From Comamonas halotolerans (GTDB lineage: Bacteria > Pseudomonadota > Gammaproteobacteria > Burkholderiales > Burkholderiaceae_C), in contig NZ_JASAUZ010000023.1 in assembly GCF_030162935.1 (NCBI RefSeq), positions 62,001 to 126,000 of the forward strand: DNA of 64,000 nucleotides, written 5' to 3'. Position numbers and translations under genes: made by a program. How positions within the stretch are numbered: position 1 is the first letter of the stretch; the number at the start of each line of letters is the position of its first letter. The notes below the pieces were generated by a model that was given only the letters and a program-made list of their open reading frames with translations, did no database searches and had not been told where the DNA came from. This document shows, one piece after another, positions 38,300 to 47,237 of this stretch.

Positions 38300-40018
38300 A
38301 TGACTCTTACGCCCCATTCCCTCATGAGTAAGCGCCTCTCTTCCTCGAGCAGTCTTCGCACGCAAATTGCCTTGGTTTTTGGAGGTTTCACTGCCCTGCT
38401 GGCAATTGCTCTGTGTTTGTCCGCCGGTGAACTGCTCAAGCTGCGGCTGCAACAGCAAGCCGCCACCATGCTTGGCATGGTGGCTAGCAATGCAGCCACC
38501 TTGCTGCATGAAGAGATTGCGCAGCAAAGTCACAGAACCCAAGTTCTGGCACGTTCTAAGGAGCTATGGGAAAACGGCTTACAAGCACACAGCGTGAGCA
38601 CCATGCTCAACCGCGTGCAACACATCAATCCACACAATGTCTGGATTGGCGTTGCCAATGCCCAAGGCACCATACTCAACGCCACTGGCGGCATGCTGCA
38701 AGGAACAGACGTCTCTTCCCGTCCCTGGTTTCAAGAAGGTTTGAACAGCCCTTTCATCAGCGAGGTGCATCCCGCAAAGCTCCTGGCTGATTTGCTGCCT
38801 CGCGGACTTCATGGAGAGCCATTGCGGCTGGTAGATTTCTCGGCTCCCATCTATAGCCCAGATGGCCGCGTTGTAGGCGTGCTCGGTCTTCATACCAGCT
38901 GGGATTGGGTTCGCGACTCGGTCGAGCGTTTGTTGCAAGGTGCAGGCCACGCCTTGCAACAAGATATTTTCATCTTTGATCAATACGGTGAATTGATCTA
39001 CGCCCCCTCCGGGCTCATGTCTCCATATACAGAATTGGGTCAACGCCTCCCGCTTGATCCCAAATCACTGCGTGATGCTGCGGCTGGCGTGCCAGTACAA
39101 GCTGTTTGGAAAGACAGAACGCAGCCTTTTCTCACCACTGCCGTCCAGTTGCCCGACAACATCACAGACTTAGACTGGTGGATCGTTGCCCGTCAGCCTA
39201 TCGAGACTGCATTTGCAGGGGCCAACCGCATTATCTGGCTAGCCTTGGCAATAGGCTTGTTTGTGGGGTTGCTCGCCGCCATTGTGGCCTGGCGATTGGC
39301 TCAGCACCTCAGTGAAGACCTCAAGACCCTGGCCTCAGCAGCAGAGCTCTTGCAAGAAGGTGCGGTTCACACGCCCTTGCCTGTCACCGGGGACAGTCGC
39401 GAAGTACGACAGCTTTCGCACGCCTTATCCCATATGACCCAAAAGCTGTTGCGTGCGAATGAAGAAATGAAAGAACAGGTGCGCCAGCGCACCAAAGAGC
39501 TTGAAATTGTCAACGCAGAATTGCAGCGTCAGGCCAGCACAGATCCCTTGACCAGGTTACTCAACCGACGTGGCTTCGAATCACAAGCGGCCTTGGCTCT
39601 GGCCTTGGCGCGACGCAGTGGACGGCCTTTGAGCGCACTGTCATTGGACATTGACTTTTTCAAACGCATCAATGACAGCTTTGGCCACGGCGTAGGCGAC
39701 CTGGTACTTCAACGAGTGGCACAGGCATTGACCCAACGCACACGGCAAGCGGATCTCATTGCCCGCTTTGGCGGCGAAGAATTCGTGCTGCTACTTCCAG
39801 ATACCGACGGGGACTCCGCCATGCATCTGGCCGAAACACTACGTCAAAGCATTGCAGCACTGGATATTCCTCCAGTGGGCACTGTCCACATCAGCGTTGG
39901 CGTCAGCAGCTTGCGCAGCAAAGATGCAGGCGATATTGACGCCATGCTTCAGCGCAGTGACGAAGCCCTGTACCAGGCCAAGCAGAACGGTCGCAACCGC
40001 GTTTGCCGCATGGACTGA
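38300..40018 (+). CDS. Cache-domain diguanylate cyclase
   Basis: About 572 residues. An N-terminal membrane helix (LRTQIALVFGGFTALLAIALCL) is followed by a ~270-residue periplasmic dCache sensor (WIGVANAQGTILNATGGML, DVSSRPWFQEG), a second helix near IIWLALAIGLFVGLLAAIVAW, a HAMP/coiled coil and a C-terminal GGDEF domain. The catalytic signature is intact as FGGEEF. RQAD five residues before it is the inhibitory I-site, so feedback control by c-di-GMP is expected. The start was set at ATG 38300 behind GGAG; 38324 is an alternative. The ligand of the sensor is unknown. Confidence 0.92.
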   Translation: MTLTPHSLMSKRLSSSSSLRTQIALVFGGFTALLAIALCLSAGELLKLRLQQQAATMLGMVASNAATLLHEEIAQQSHRTQVLARSKELWENGLQAHSVSTMLNRVQHINPHNVWIGVANAQGTILNATGGMLQGTDVSSRPWFQEGLNSPFISEVHPAKLLADLLPRGLHGEPLRLVDFSAPIYSPDGRVVGVLGLHTSWDWVRDSVERLLQGAGHALQQDIFIFDQYGELIYAPSGLMSPYTELGQRLPLDPKSLRDAAAGVPVQAVWKDRTQPFLTTAVQLPDNITDLDWWIVARQPIETAFAGANRIIWLALAIGLFVGLLAAIVAWRLAQHLSEDLKTLASAAELLQEGAVHTPLPVTGDSREVRQLSHALSHMTQKLLRANEEMKEQVRQRTKELEIVNAELQRQASTDPLTRLLNRRGFESQAALALALARRSGRPLSALSLDIDFFKRINDSFGHGVGDLVLQRVAQALTQRTRQADLIARFGGEEFVLLLPDTDGDSAMHLAETLRQSIAALDIPPVGTVHISVGVSSLRSKDAGDIDAMLQRSDEALYQAKQNGRNRVCRMD

Positions 40019-40036
40019 TGCCTCGCCCACATACAC

Positions 40037-40066
40037 AAAAAAAGCCGACTCCAAGTCGGCTTTTTT
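40037..40066. terminator. Bidirectional terminator between the GGDEF gene and dcd
   Basis: AAGCCGACT-CCA-AGTCGGCTT stem with flanking A- and T-runs, between convergent genes. Confidence 0.92.
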
Positions 40067-40083
40067 GCAAACTTCCAGCGCAA

Positions 40084-40650
40084 TCAAGTGCGTGGCAAGG
40101 TCACTCCATGCTGACCTTGGTACTTGCCCCCACGATCTCTGTAGCTGGTCTCACACGGCTCATTGCCCTGCAAAAATAACACCTGAGCACAGCCTTCGCC
40201 TGCATAAATCTTGGCAGGCAAAGGCGTTGTATTGGAGAACTCCAGCGTCACATAGCCTTCCCACTCGGGCTCAAAAGGAGTCACATTCACAATGATGCCG
40301 CAGCGTGCGTAAGTGCTCTTGCCCAGACACACCGTCAGCACATCACGCGGAATGCGGAAGTACTCCACTGTTCTCGCCAAGGCAAAACTGTTGGGTGGGA
40401 TGATGCAGTAGTCACCTTCGAAATCAACAAAGCTTTTTTCATCGAAATTCTTGGGATCCACCACAGTGCTGTGAATGTTGGTGAACACCTTGAATTCACG
40501 TGCGCAACGAATATCGTAGCCATAGCTCGATGTGCCATAGCTGATAATTTTTTTTCCATCGGCTTCGCGGATCTGGCCGGGCTCAAACGGCTCAATCATG
40601 CCGTGCTCTTCCGCCATCTTGCGGATCCACTTGTCGCTCATGATGCTCAT
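40084..40650 (-). CDS. dcd: dCTP deaminase
   Basis: 188-residue trimeric deaminase that makes dUTP from dCTP. Motifs are [20 protein letters not shown] (in pieces), the catalytic-glutamate region [19 protein letters not shown], and the C-terminal [14 protein letters not shown] that closes over substrate. Full family length. Confidence 0.97.
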   Translation of the reverse strand: MSIMSDKWIRKMAEEHGMIEPFEPGQIREADGKKIISYGTSSYGYDIRCAREFKVFTNIHSTVVDPKNFDEKSFVDFEGDYCIIPPNSFALARTVEYFRIPRDVLTVCLGKSTYARCGIIVNVTPFEPEWEGYVTLEFSNTTPLPAKIYAGEGCAQVLFLQGNEPCETSYRDRGGKYQGQHGVTLPRT

Positions 40651-40837
40651 GAAGGTGTCCTGTTCACTGAATTTTTTATAGCTGTGTGCACGACCTGATC
40701 AAAGACGCTCACACCATCCAGCCATTCGAAGGCTGTTGTTTGAAACAAAGCGCAAAGCCGCAGACAGTACATCAGGTACGGCAAGACGAAGCAACGATGT
40801 ATCAAAGATGGTGTTGGCGGGTCTACGCGCAATAACG

Positions 40838-42136
40838 CTATTTTGCTTGAGAGACAAAGGTTCGCTCAATCAAGCGGTCATCTCCGAGCACAATCATGGC
40901 AAAAAGCAACTCATCCAGCGAGGTTGTCTGTTGTGTTTTGCGCGCAAGCAAAGGCGTGCATGCAGGGTTGATCACCACAAAATCAGCCTCGCAACCTGGC
41001 AGCAGATTACCAACCACACCCGCTAGGCCCAGCGCCTTGGCTGCACCGGCGGTGTGCTGCCACCAAAGGTGACTAGGCTTGAGGCTCAGCCCCTCTTTGC
41101 TGTGGTGCTCACGCCCAACAACATAGGCTGCCTGCATGGTTCGGAAAGGAGAAAAGCTCATCCCTCCACCAACGTCACTGGCCAGGCCGTACATAAACCC
41201 CGCAGCATCGGCTTTGCGGTAATCAAAGTAACCACTGGACAAAAACAGATTGCTGGTTGGACTGATGGCTGCCGCAGTCTGTGTCTCACGCATCAATGCC
41301 CGGTCTGTTTCATCCAACCAAATGCAGTGCGCATACACGGCACGCTCGCGCATCAAACCAAAACGCTGGTAAACATCCAGATAGCTGCGGGCCTCAGGAT
41401 AAAGATCACGTACCCAGCGAATTTCATCCAGGTTTTCAGAGACGTGAGAGTGAATCCAAACGTCTTGATATTTGGCCGCCAGTTCGCCCGCGCCCTTCAA
41501 TTGCGCTGGGCTGCTGGTGGGTGCAAAACGCGGGGTGATCGCATAACCTAGCCGATCCATGCCGTGCCAGCGCTGAATCAGCGCTTCGGTATCGATCAAG
41601 CCTTGCTCGGTCTCGTCGCGCACCCCATCAGGGCTGTGGCGGTCTTGCAGCACCTTGCCAGCCATCATGCGCATACCGCGCGATTGCGAAGCCGCCATGA
41701 TGGCATCCACGGATGCAGGATGAGAGGTCGCAAAAGTCAGCGCCGTGGTCACACCATTGCGCAGCAGTTCATCCAAAAAGAATTCCGCCACGCTGTCGGC
41801 ATATGCACGGTCATGAAACCGAGATTCATGCGGGAAAGTGTAATGTTCCAACCAAGGCAGCAGGCCATCGGCAGGTGCGCCAATCACATCGGTTTGCGGG
41901 TAATGAATGTGCATATCCACAAAACCGGGGGCAATCAGCTTTCCCGAAAACTCCACCAGTTCAGTATCGGCCTGCCCTACATACTGAGCTTGAAGCGCTT
42001 GCCAGCTACCGGCAGCCACAACACGCTGCTGCCCATGGGCATCCGCTCGGACTGCCAGCAAACCATCGCTGTCGTAAAGCGGGCAGCCATCTTCGGAAAA
42101 ACGGAGCAATGCACTGCGATAGATGGTGGTGGACAT
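40838..42136 (-). CDS. guaD: Guanine deaminase
   Basis: 432-residue amidohydrolase that converts guanine to xanthine and ammonia. Zinc-ligand motif FVDMHIHYPQTDVIG, then the FPHE loop, later histidines in IHSHVSEN, and the metal Asp in LASDVGGGMSFS. The ATG at 42136 gives MSTTIYRSALL. Downstream of a BMP-family receptor gene on the same strand; the pair suggests uptake and deamination of purines. Confidence 0.94.
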   Translation of the reverse strand: MSTTIYRSALLRFSEDGCPLYDSDGLLAVRADAHGQQRVVAAGSWQALQAQYVGQADTELVEFSGKLIAPGFVDMHIHYPQTDVIGAPADGLLPWLEHYTFPHESRFHDRAYADSVAEFFLDELLRNGVTTALTFATSHPASVDAIMAASQSRGMRMMAGKVLQDRHSPDGVRDETEQGLIDTEALIQRWHGMDRLGYAITPRFAPTSSPAQLKGAGELAAKYQDVWIHSHVSENLDEIRWVRDLYPEARSYLDVYQRFGLMRERAVYAHCIWLDETDRALMRETQTAAAISPTSNLFLSSGYFDYRKADAAGFMYGLASDVGGGMSFSPFRTMQAAYVVGREHHSKEGLSLKPSHLWWQHTAGAAKALGLAGVVGNLLPGCEADFVVINPACTPLLARKTQQTTSLDELLFAMIVLGDDRLIERTFVSQAK

Positions 42137-42313
42137 AAGTTCTGGCAATCCCAAAATAATAGAAGTAACGAGCGTTTGGCCCTCAAGGCTTTGGCACGTG
42201 TAGCTAGCCCCATACCTGAGACTGCTCGCGCAGCTAACCCCCGATTTTCCAGTGAATGCGCTGTCTGCAGGCTACGTACTTACCGCCCACACAAGCGCTG
42301 GCTTTTGTGAAGG

Positions 42314-43420
42314 CTAGCGCACGCTACCCACCACGCCATGCACCAGCCAATCCATTTGCAGCAATTGCGCATCTGTCAACTGCGTACCTTTGGGAATACG
42401 CAACTGGCCGTGGTTGTCGCGCACATCCGCATCCACAGCGTGGAATGGCTGGAGTCTGCCTTGTGCCATCGCTTTTTGGCGTGCCAGCACTTCCTTGCGC
42501 ACTGCTTCGGGCAAGCTTGGGCCAAAGTGCTCAACCTTCACCATGCCCTCTTTGACACCGCCCCATACATCGCCAGCCTGCCATGAACCGTTTCGCACGG
42601 CTTTGGCGCGTTCGGCATAGTAGCTGCCCCAATGGTGGGTTACAGCCAGCAGTTGGGCATCCGGACCGTCCTTGCGCATGTCGGAGTGAAAAGCAATGGC
42701 CATCTTGCCCCTCTCTTGCGCCGCCGCCATGACTGCCGTACTCGCCACCTGGAAAGACAGCACATCTGCGCCCTGGTCCATCAAGCTCATCGCAGCATCG
42801 CGCTCACGTGCCGGATCAAACCAGGTGTTAAGCCAGATCACTTTGACCTGCGCATTGGGATTGACGCTGCGCATGCCCAGCGCAAACGCGTTCACGCCCT
42901 GCACAACCTCGGGAATAGGAAACCCCGCCACAAAGCCAGCCACGCCGCTTTGGCTCATGCGCCCTGCCACAATCCCCGACAGATAGCGACCTTCGTAATA
43001 ACGCGCATTGGCGGTGGCCACATTGGCTGCTTGCTTGTAACCAGTGATGTTCTCAAACTTCACCGCTGGAAACTCTTTGGCCACGCGCAGCGTAGGCTCC
43101 ATATAGCCAAAGCTGGTGGTAAAGATGAGCTGGTTGCCCTGCGCCACCAAATCGCGCAACACCCGCTCGGCGTCCGGCCCTTCGGGAACGTTGTCCACCG
43201 CCGTCGTATGCACCTTCCCAGGCAAGGCTTTTTCCAACATCAGACGGCCTTCCTCGTGCTGACGTGTCCAACCTGCAGGCAAAACCGGCGTGACATAGAC
43301 AAAAGCAGCCTTGAGCGGTGGTGAATCTGAGGGGGGGGATTTGAGCGTTGCCGAAGGCTGTGCAAAAGCGGGGGCAATAACGCAGGCGGCCACGAGCGTG
43401 GCTGCGAGGTTTTTGTACAT
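42314..43420 (-). CDS. BMP-family ABC transporter substrate-binding protein
   Basis: 368-residue periplasmic receptor with a signal peptide (MYKNLAATLVAACVIAPAFA) and the Bmp/PnrA fold: AAFVYVTPVLPAGWTRQHEEGR, FTTSFGYMEPTLRVAKEFP and GVAGFVAGFPIPEVVQGVNAF, given in pieces. BMP receptors bind nucleosides or purines; neighbouring guaD supports a purine ligand. No permease or ATPase genes follow. The upstream side ends at the prophage, so partner genes may be elsewhere. Confidence 0.92.
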   Translation of the reverse strand: MYKNLAATLVAACVIAPAFAQPSATLKSPPSDSPPLKAAFVYVTPVLPAGWTRQHEEGRLMLEKALPGKVHTTAVDNVPEGPDAERVLRDLVAQGNQLIFTTSFGYMEPTLRVAKEFPAVKFENITGYKQAANVATANARYYEGRYLSGIVAGRMSQSGVAGFVAGFPIPEVVQGVNAFALGMRSVNPNAQVKVIWLNTWFDPARERDAAMSLMDQGADVLSFQVASTAVMAAAQERGKMAIAFHSDMRKDGPDAQLLAVTHHWGSYYAERAKAVRNGSWQAGDVWGGVKEGMVKVEHFGPSLPEAVRKEVLARQKAMAQGRLQPFHAVDADVRDNHGQLRIPKGTQLTDAQLLQMDWLVHGVVGSVR

Positions 43421-43810
43421 GGTGTTCCTCTACATGAGCCAATTTAATCGCCTAGGCTAAAGGCGTTAAGCAAGTTTTTCATCAATAAAAACAATTGCTT
43501 AAGCAAAAAACTCTGCTTATCAAAATTCACACAGTCGCCTTACGGTGACAGTTTGGTGACAGTGCAGAGCAAAACTGTCACGAGGGCGTGATTATGAGGG
43601 GAAAAAGCATCATTTTTTCTGAGATGCCCAACACACCCTACAAACCGTCATCCACGGCTAAAAGATTGATCTTACTTACCCAGCGGCTTCGTAAAAATTT
43701 CTCGTAATTCCCCGTAATTAAGCTAGGCCGTGAAACTGGCGTCAGCGCCAAGCCTGGAGCCATTCAGGCTCCAGCGACCTGCAAGTAATTTGCAGTACAC
43801 GAAGCGGGCA
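43421..43810. other. Intergenic stretch holding the presumed prophage left junction
   Basis: No gene is recognised. It contains the upstream region of the BMP gene, the GGTGACAGT repeat cluster and three closely spaced CGTAA words (43690, 43703, 43713). The exact attL cannot be fixed without the right end of the prophage. Confidence 0.4.
43544..43581. repeat. GGTGACAGT repeat cluster, possible integrase arm sites
   Basis: Two direct copies of GGTGACAGT start at 43544 and 43555 (11 bp apart, one helical turn). An inverted ACTGTCAC lies at 43574-43581. Such short phased repeats at a prophage edge resemble arm-type integrase or excisionase sites. The role is inferred from position only. Confidence 0.4.
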
Positions 43811-43829
43811 GGCGCGGTGGGGGCGATGT
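43811..43829 (+). other. cos-like cohesive-end sequence of the P2-type prophage
   Basis: GGCGCGGTGGGGGCGATGT resembles the P2 cohesive end as I remember it (GGCGAGGCGGGGAAAGCAC), with 10 of the first 12 bases identical. It lies on the outer side of the leftward portal/terminase genes, where cos is found in P2-type phages. The short distance to the core gene fits phages of phiCTX type, whose attP is close to cos. Not proven. Confidence 0.45.
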
Positions 43830-44135
43830 GGCGCGCCGTGGGGTTGAGAAGGCAATGGTGTGCATCTACTTGAAAAGCGTATTCAGAGACCTAAGAACCC
43901 CCGTGTGGATACTCGATCAGGCGCAAAGAACTCCCACAAAAAGGCGCTAGCAGCACCTGTTTGGGATAACAAATCGGTCATTCATCGACTTGCCTGTGCG
44001 ATGAATCAGATGGGCCGAATATGGGCAAAAGCGATCACACAATGCGATTGTTTAGTAGATCGCTTCAGGCTGCTTGCAGTCGGTCAATCCTGCAAGGTCA
44101 ATGACTGCTGCTACCCAAAGCAGTCATTGCATTGA

Positions 44136-44291
44136 TTCCTCCTTACAGGTCCGTTATGCACCTCAAAGCAGTCACAGGACTCTGACGAGCTCCGAGTGAC
44201 AGCTATTGCACGAGTTGAATTGGTGCTGCGACTCAAAGGCGACATTATGGAAATCGAGAAGATGAGGTTTGATTCGTACGTTGCGCAATAG
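44136..44291 (+). pseudogene. Possible gene remnant, unrecognised
   Basis: The frame ending at 44291 has a protein-like composition in its last 40 codons (DELRVTAIARVELVLRLKGD and then IMEIEKMRFDSYVAQ), but no start codon with a ribosome site. It opens directly after an in-frame TGA (44133), and the frame before that TGA is open back to 43860. It could be the 3' end of a broken phage gene. No family recognised. Confidence 0.25.
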
Positions 44292-44334
44292 TTCTGATCC
44301 AAACACTTCCAAATATGGCAAACTCTGGCACGGT

Positions 44335-46161
44335 TTACTGGAGCATGTCTCTAATTCTCCGCATCCATCCTACGACCTCACCTTCTGGATCACGGGCATG
44401 AATTCGAGCGGCGGTCATCAAAGGGAAGGCCCGCTCTGCTAGCCGAATCTTGGCTGTGCCGTCTTTCATTACGCCGTCGTAATTCTGTGCTGCAGAATAC
44501 GCCTCTGCGAAGCGTTTTGGAGTTGCTTTGCCATCGACAGGATGGTCGGTGACTTCCACTAATACGTTGAATGCATCATTGATCGCATCGGAATGAAGGT
44601 AACTCTCAATTTCATGCTTGATGGTCTGAGCAGCCCAGGAACCATCTCCGCGAGCATTTATCGTTGCGACTGACGCAGCATAGCTAGCGACATCGCCGTC
44701 ATAGATATGAACTTCTTTTCGGCTAAGTCCGCGTAAGTAGTGCTCATCAACCCAATGCTTTAGGTTCCCCCCCCCGAGCACGATGAAAGCAACTCGGTCA
44801 TCGTTTTCAAGGTTCGGCAACGAGTTGTCCTCTGCGTGTAGCGCCTTGCTGAGGGCTTTTAATGCGCTAACGTCAGTGGGGCCTTCTAAGCATAGCAATA
44901 CCTTGACGCGACTGTCAGGTGTCACTCCAAGAGTTTCCGCGACAGCACCGAAGACGTCGGCACCAGCTTGGATAACAGGCTTTCCTGTAGCACCATCCCG
45001 AAAAATAAAGCGAATGCTTTCATTTGGAAGCTCGGCGGCAAACCCAGGGCTGTGCGTGGTAAGAACGACCTGACATCCAGATTCCGAAGCGAGGGATTTG
45101 AATGATTCAATCAATATCCGTTGGTTATTGGGATGCTGTGCGGTTTCCGGCTCTTCGATTGCGTAGATGATGCTGCGACGGTTACTGGTCTTCAGACGAC
45201 GTTCCGCCTCAGCCTTAAAAAAACTAACGAGAACCAGCCGCCGGACACCACTACCACGTTTGTTCAGGGGGATGCCGGAATCAGTGTTAAGTCCGATGGA
45301 GAACAAGCCAAGCCACTTGGCAGCGGTTGGTGGAGTGAATTCTGGACTCAACTCGTTAGCTAGCCCAGGGTCAATGGTTTTTAGTGCTTCGTGGGTGTTT
45401 TTGGCAATTTCCTCAGCCTTTTCTTGGACACGTTGCTGAATCCTTGCTATATCTGCTTGAACTTCGGCTAATGCAGCAGCCACAGCCACTTTCATTGGGC
45501 TTTGCACTTCGTCATCGGAGTCCTTACTGCTTCTGTCGCTTTGGAAAAGGGCGAACATTGGAAGGTAGCTTTCGATCTGATCCCAAATTCTCTTTGCGTC
45601 TTCCTTTGCTTTACTCACGGGGATGGCGGTTTCTCTGAGCTGCAAATTACCACCCGCAGCCCAAATTGCCTTACGCATTCCAGGATTGCCCTTCAGTGGT
45701 ACATCCAGCTTCAATTCCCTGACCTTTGCCTGCAGTTCTTTTTCTTTCAGTTCGAGAAGGTTTTGAAAGCCTGCGGCAGAAGGGTGATTGGCAAGCACGA
45801 AAATTTCAACCGAAGGCTTCTTATTGCCGCAGTCATAAATTTTTCGAAGCTTTAGGGTTCCAGTGTTCGTCAACAAGTACTCCTCCGCCAGGGATGTTTC
45901 AGCTCCAGCGTCGAGGGTTAGCGAATCAGGGAAATCTGTGAATTCACAAGTGATTTCGACCTTTTCAATGCCGCTGTGTACATGCGCATCGCTTTGTTCA
46001 ATTGAGACTATGCTGTTGTTAAAGAAAATCTCTAAAGCTTCCAGAACCGTTGACTTACCTATGTCGTTTCGCCCGACAAAGGTAGTGAGGTCAGAAAAAT
46101 CTATATTGATTTCTTCCCTATAACAACGGAAATTGTTAATCGTTACAGTCCTCAAGCGCAT
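44335..46161 (-). CDS. OLD-family ATP-dependent nuclease (AAA ATPase plus TOPRIM)
   Basis: 608 residues. The N-terminal ABC-type ATPase has Walker A FVGRNDIGKSTVLEALEIFF, signature GSGVRRLVLVSFF, Walker B IIYAIEEPETAQHP and H-loop LTTHSPGF. The C-terminal TOPRIM nuclease (about residues 410-520) has LLCLEGPTDVSALKAL, FIVLGGGN and IYDGDVASY. The ATG at 46161 follows GAGGGTGAG. Phage P2 carries its anti-lambda old gene near cos, as this one is. There is no UvrD-like partner, so it is not an obvious Gabija pair. A near-palindrome ATAAAACAT / ATGTTTAT (46186-46210) precedes the start and may be an operator. Anti-phage activity is inference. Confidence 0.88.
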   Translation of the reverse strand: MRLRTVTINNFRCYREEINIDFSDLTTFVGRNDIGKSTVLEALEIFFNNSIVSIEQSDAHVHSGIEKVEITCEFTDFPDSLTLDAGAETSLAEEYLLTNTGTLKLRKIYDCGNKKPSVEIFVLANHPSAAGFQNLLELKEKELQAKVRELKLDVPLKGNPGMRKAIWAAGGNLQLRETAIPVSKAKEDAKRIWDQIESYLPMFALFQSDRSSKDSDDEVQSPMKVAVAAALAEVQADIARIQQRVQEKAEEIAKNTHEALKTIDPGLANELSPEFTPPTAAKWLGLFSIGLNTDSGIPLNKRGSGVRRLVLVSFFKAEAERRLKTSNRRSIIYAIEEPETAQHPNNQRILIESFKSLASESGCQVVLTTHSPGFAAELPNESIRFIFRDGATGKPVIQAGADVFGAVAETLGVTPDSRVKVLLCLEGPTDVSALKALSKALHAEDNSLPNLENDDRVAFIVLGGGNLKHWVDEHYLRGLSRKEVHIYDGDVASYAASVATINARGDGSWAAQTIKHEIESYLHSDAINDAFNVLVEVTDHPVDGKATPKRFAEAYSAAQNYDGVMKDGTAKIRLAERAFPLMTAARIHARDPEGEVVGWMRRIRDMLQ

Positions 46162-46468
46162 TCGTCTCACCCTCATGCATGGTAGATAAAACATTTTTTT
46201 ACATGTTTATCATCGCACACCCATGAGTCTTGCCAAGGCATGATGGTACGCAACGAAGCTACATATATCCGGTCTCGGCGTACCTATCTGACGGTCAACT
46301 CCTGGCCGGAAGCATGCGATCGTCATGGCTCCCCAAAGCTGTCAATCACTAGCAGGAGCAAACTAACTAGCGCCTGCCTTCGGGGGATTGACCGAAATGG
46401 CGCTCTCGGCCAGAAGCAGTCTTTCGGACTCTGATCTTCAGGCACCGCCAAAGACTAAGATCAAAATT

Positions 46469-46484
46469 TTTAGGTGAGCCTAAA
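46469..46484. promoter_or_regulatory. Palindromic operator candidate
   Basis: Perfect inverted repeat TTTAGG-TGAG-CCTAAA, about 20-35 bp upstream of the -35 element of the small membrane-protein gene. A related TTAGGC word recurs just after the -10. Likely regulator site, regulator unknown. Confidence 0.4.
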
Positions 46485-46500
46485 CGCTGCAACAGCGAAT

Positions 46501-46529
46501 TTGCCTGTGGAGTTGCACACTCATATAGT
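46501..46529 (+). promoter_or_regulatory. Promoter of the cargo membrane-protein gene
   Basis: TTGCCT (46501-46506), 17-bp spacer, TATAGT (46524-46529); transcription would start near 46536, 47 bp before the ATG at 46583. Confidence 0.5.
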
Positions 46530-46582
46530 ATTAGGCGAACTAGGCATGCGCATCGCAAGTCTTCTAAATCAAGTTAGCGATC

Positions 46583-46933
46583 ATGCTCTCCTTTGTCGTT
46601 CAGTTGCTCGCACCACCGATTTGGTTCGGCATGTGTGCCGCATTGTTGCTTGTGGTTACTCGGGTCTACGTTCGCGGGTTGCTGGTCATCGGTGGCTTTC
46701 CTCGTTTGTTTCGGGTTGCCATTGGGGCATTGCTATGGCTCCTGCTCAGTGCAATGGGTGTGGCACCGCTGTTCGGATGGATCGCCGTGACTAAGCTTCA
46801 TCTGCCCGATCTAATTGAGCTTCCAGCCATGCTTTGGCCTATGCTTTGTTTCGGCCTGTGTTTCGCTGCGATGTATCACCCGATCAAACGGCGTTTGCCT
46901 CAGCTTCAAGCCGCTGGCTTCTATCGCAAATGA
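46583..46933 (+). CDS. Small multi-pass membrane protein in prophage cargo segment
   Basis: 116 residues with about three hydrophobic helices (MLSFVVQLLAPPIWFGMCAA; GALLWLLLSAMGVAPLFGWI; LPAMLWPMLCFGLCFAAMY) and a basic C-terminal tail (KRRLPQLQAAGFYRK). It has its own sigma-70-like promoter and lies between the OLD nuclease and the portal gene. No family recognised. Such genes in this location of P2-type phages often protect the lysogen (for example superinfection exclusion), but that is conjecture. No clear ribosome site. Confidence 0.5.
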   Translation: MLSFVVQLLAPPIWFGMCAALLLVVTRVYVRGLLVIGGFPRLFRVAIGALLWLLLSAMGVAPLFGWIAVTKLHLPDLIELPAMLWPMLCFGLCFAAMYHPIKRRLPQLQAAGFYRK

Positions 46934-47237
46934 CTGCTAACCCATCCTTACAGTGGACCTGCGCCAGCTACGCTGGCTGGTCCGCTGAAGTCAAACCTTA
47001 GTAATTTGGCTGTCTGCTCAGGGTCGATAACGCCACTTCAAATCCCGTGAGAGCGGACATTGCCCCCCCATCTTGGTCACTGTCCGCTACTCACCTGAAA
47101 CCAGCCTGTGAGGGTTTGCCGAAGATGTACTTGGGGTGGCTGCTATCAGGCTGGAACCGGCTGTTCGGGCAGCCGACATGAGCCGCAGCAATCGCTGCAA
47201 AACAGACCTCTTCTGACCATCAAAAGCCTACAACTAA
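46934..47237. other. Hairpin-rich gap between cargo segment and portal gene
   Basis: No gene. Contains a strong hairpin (46952-46986; AGTGGACC / GGTCCGCT outer arms and GCCAGC / GCTGGC inner arms), which may stop leftward portal transcripts, and an inverted repeat AGCGGACA (47052-47059) / TGTCCGCT (47081-47088). Confidence 0.45.

Larger units (their letters stand above)
46162..46582. other. Divergent regulatory region between the OLD gene and the membrane-protein gene
   Basis: No gene seen. It contains the upstream regions of both cargo genes, the palindrome at 46469 and a good promoter at 46501-46529. Confidence 0.45.

Noticed and set aside
43440..44334. tRNA or tmRNA gene as the prophage attachment site
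   Set aside because: No cloverleaf-compatible sequence or CCA end was found near the junction; integration appears intergenic.
44335..46161. Gabija system (GajA-GajB)
   Set aside because: The nuclease resembles GajA in layout, but there is no UvrD/PcrA-type helicase gene on either side.
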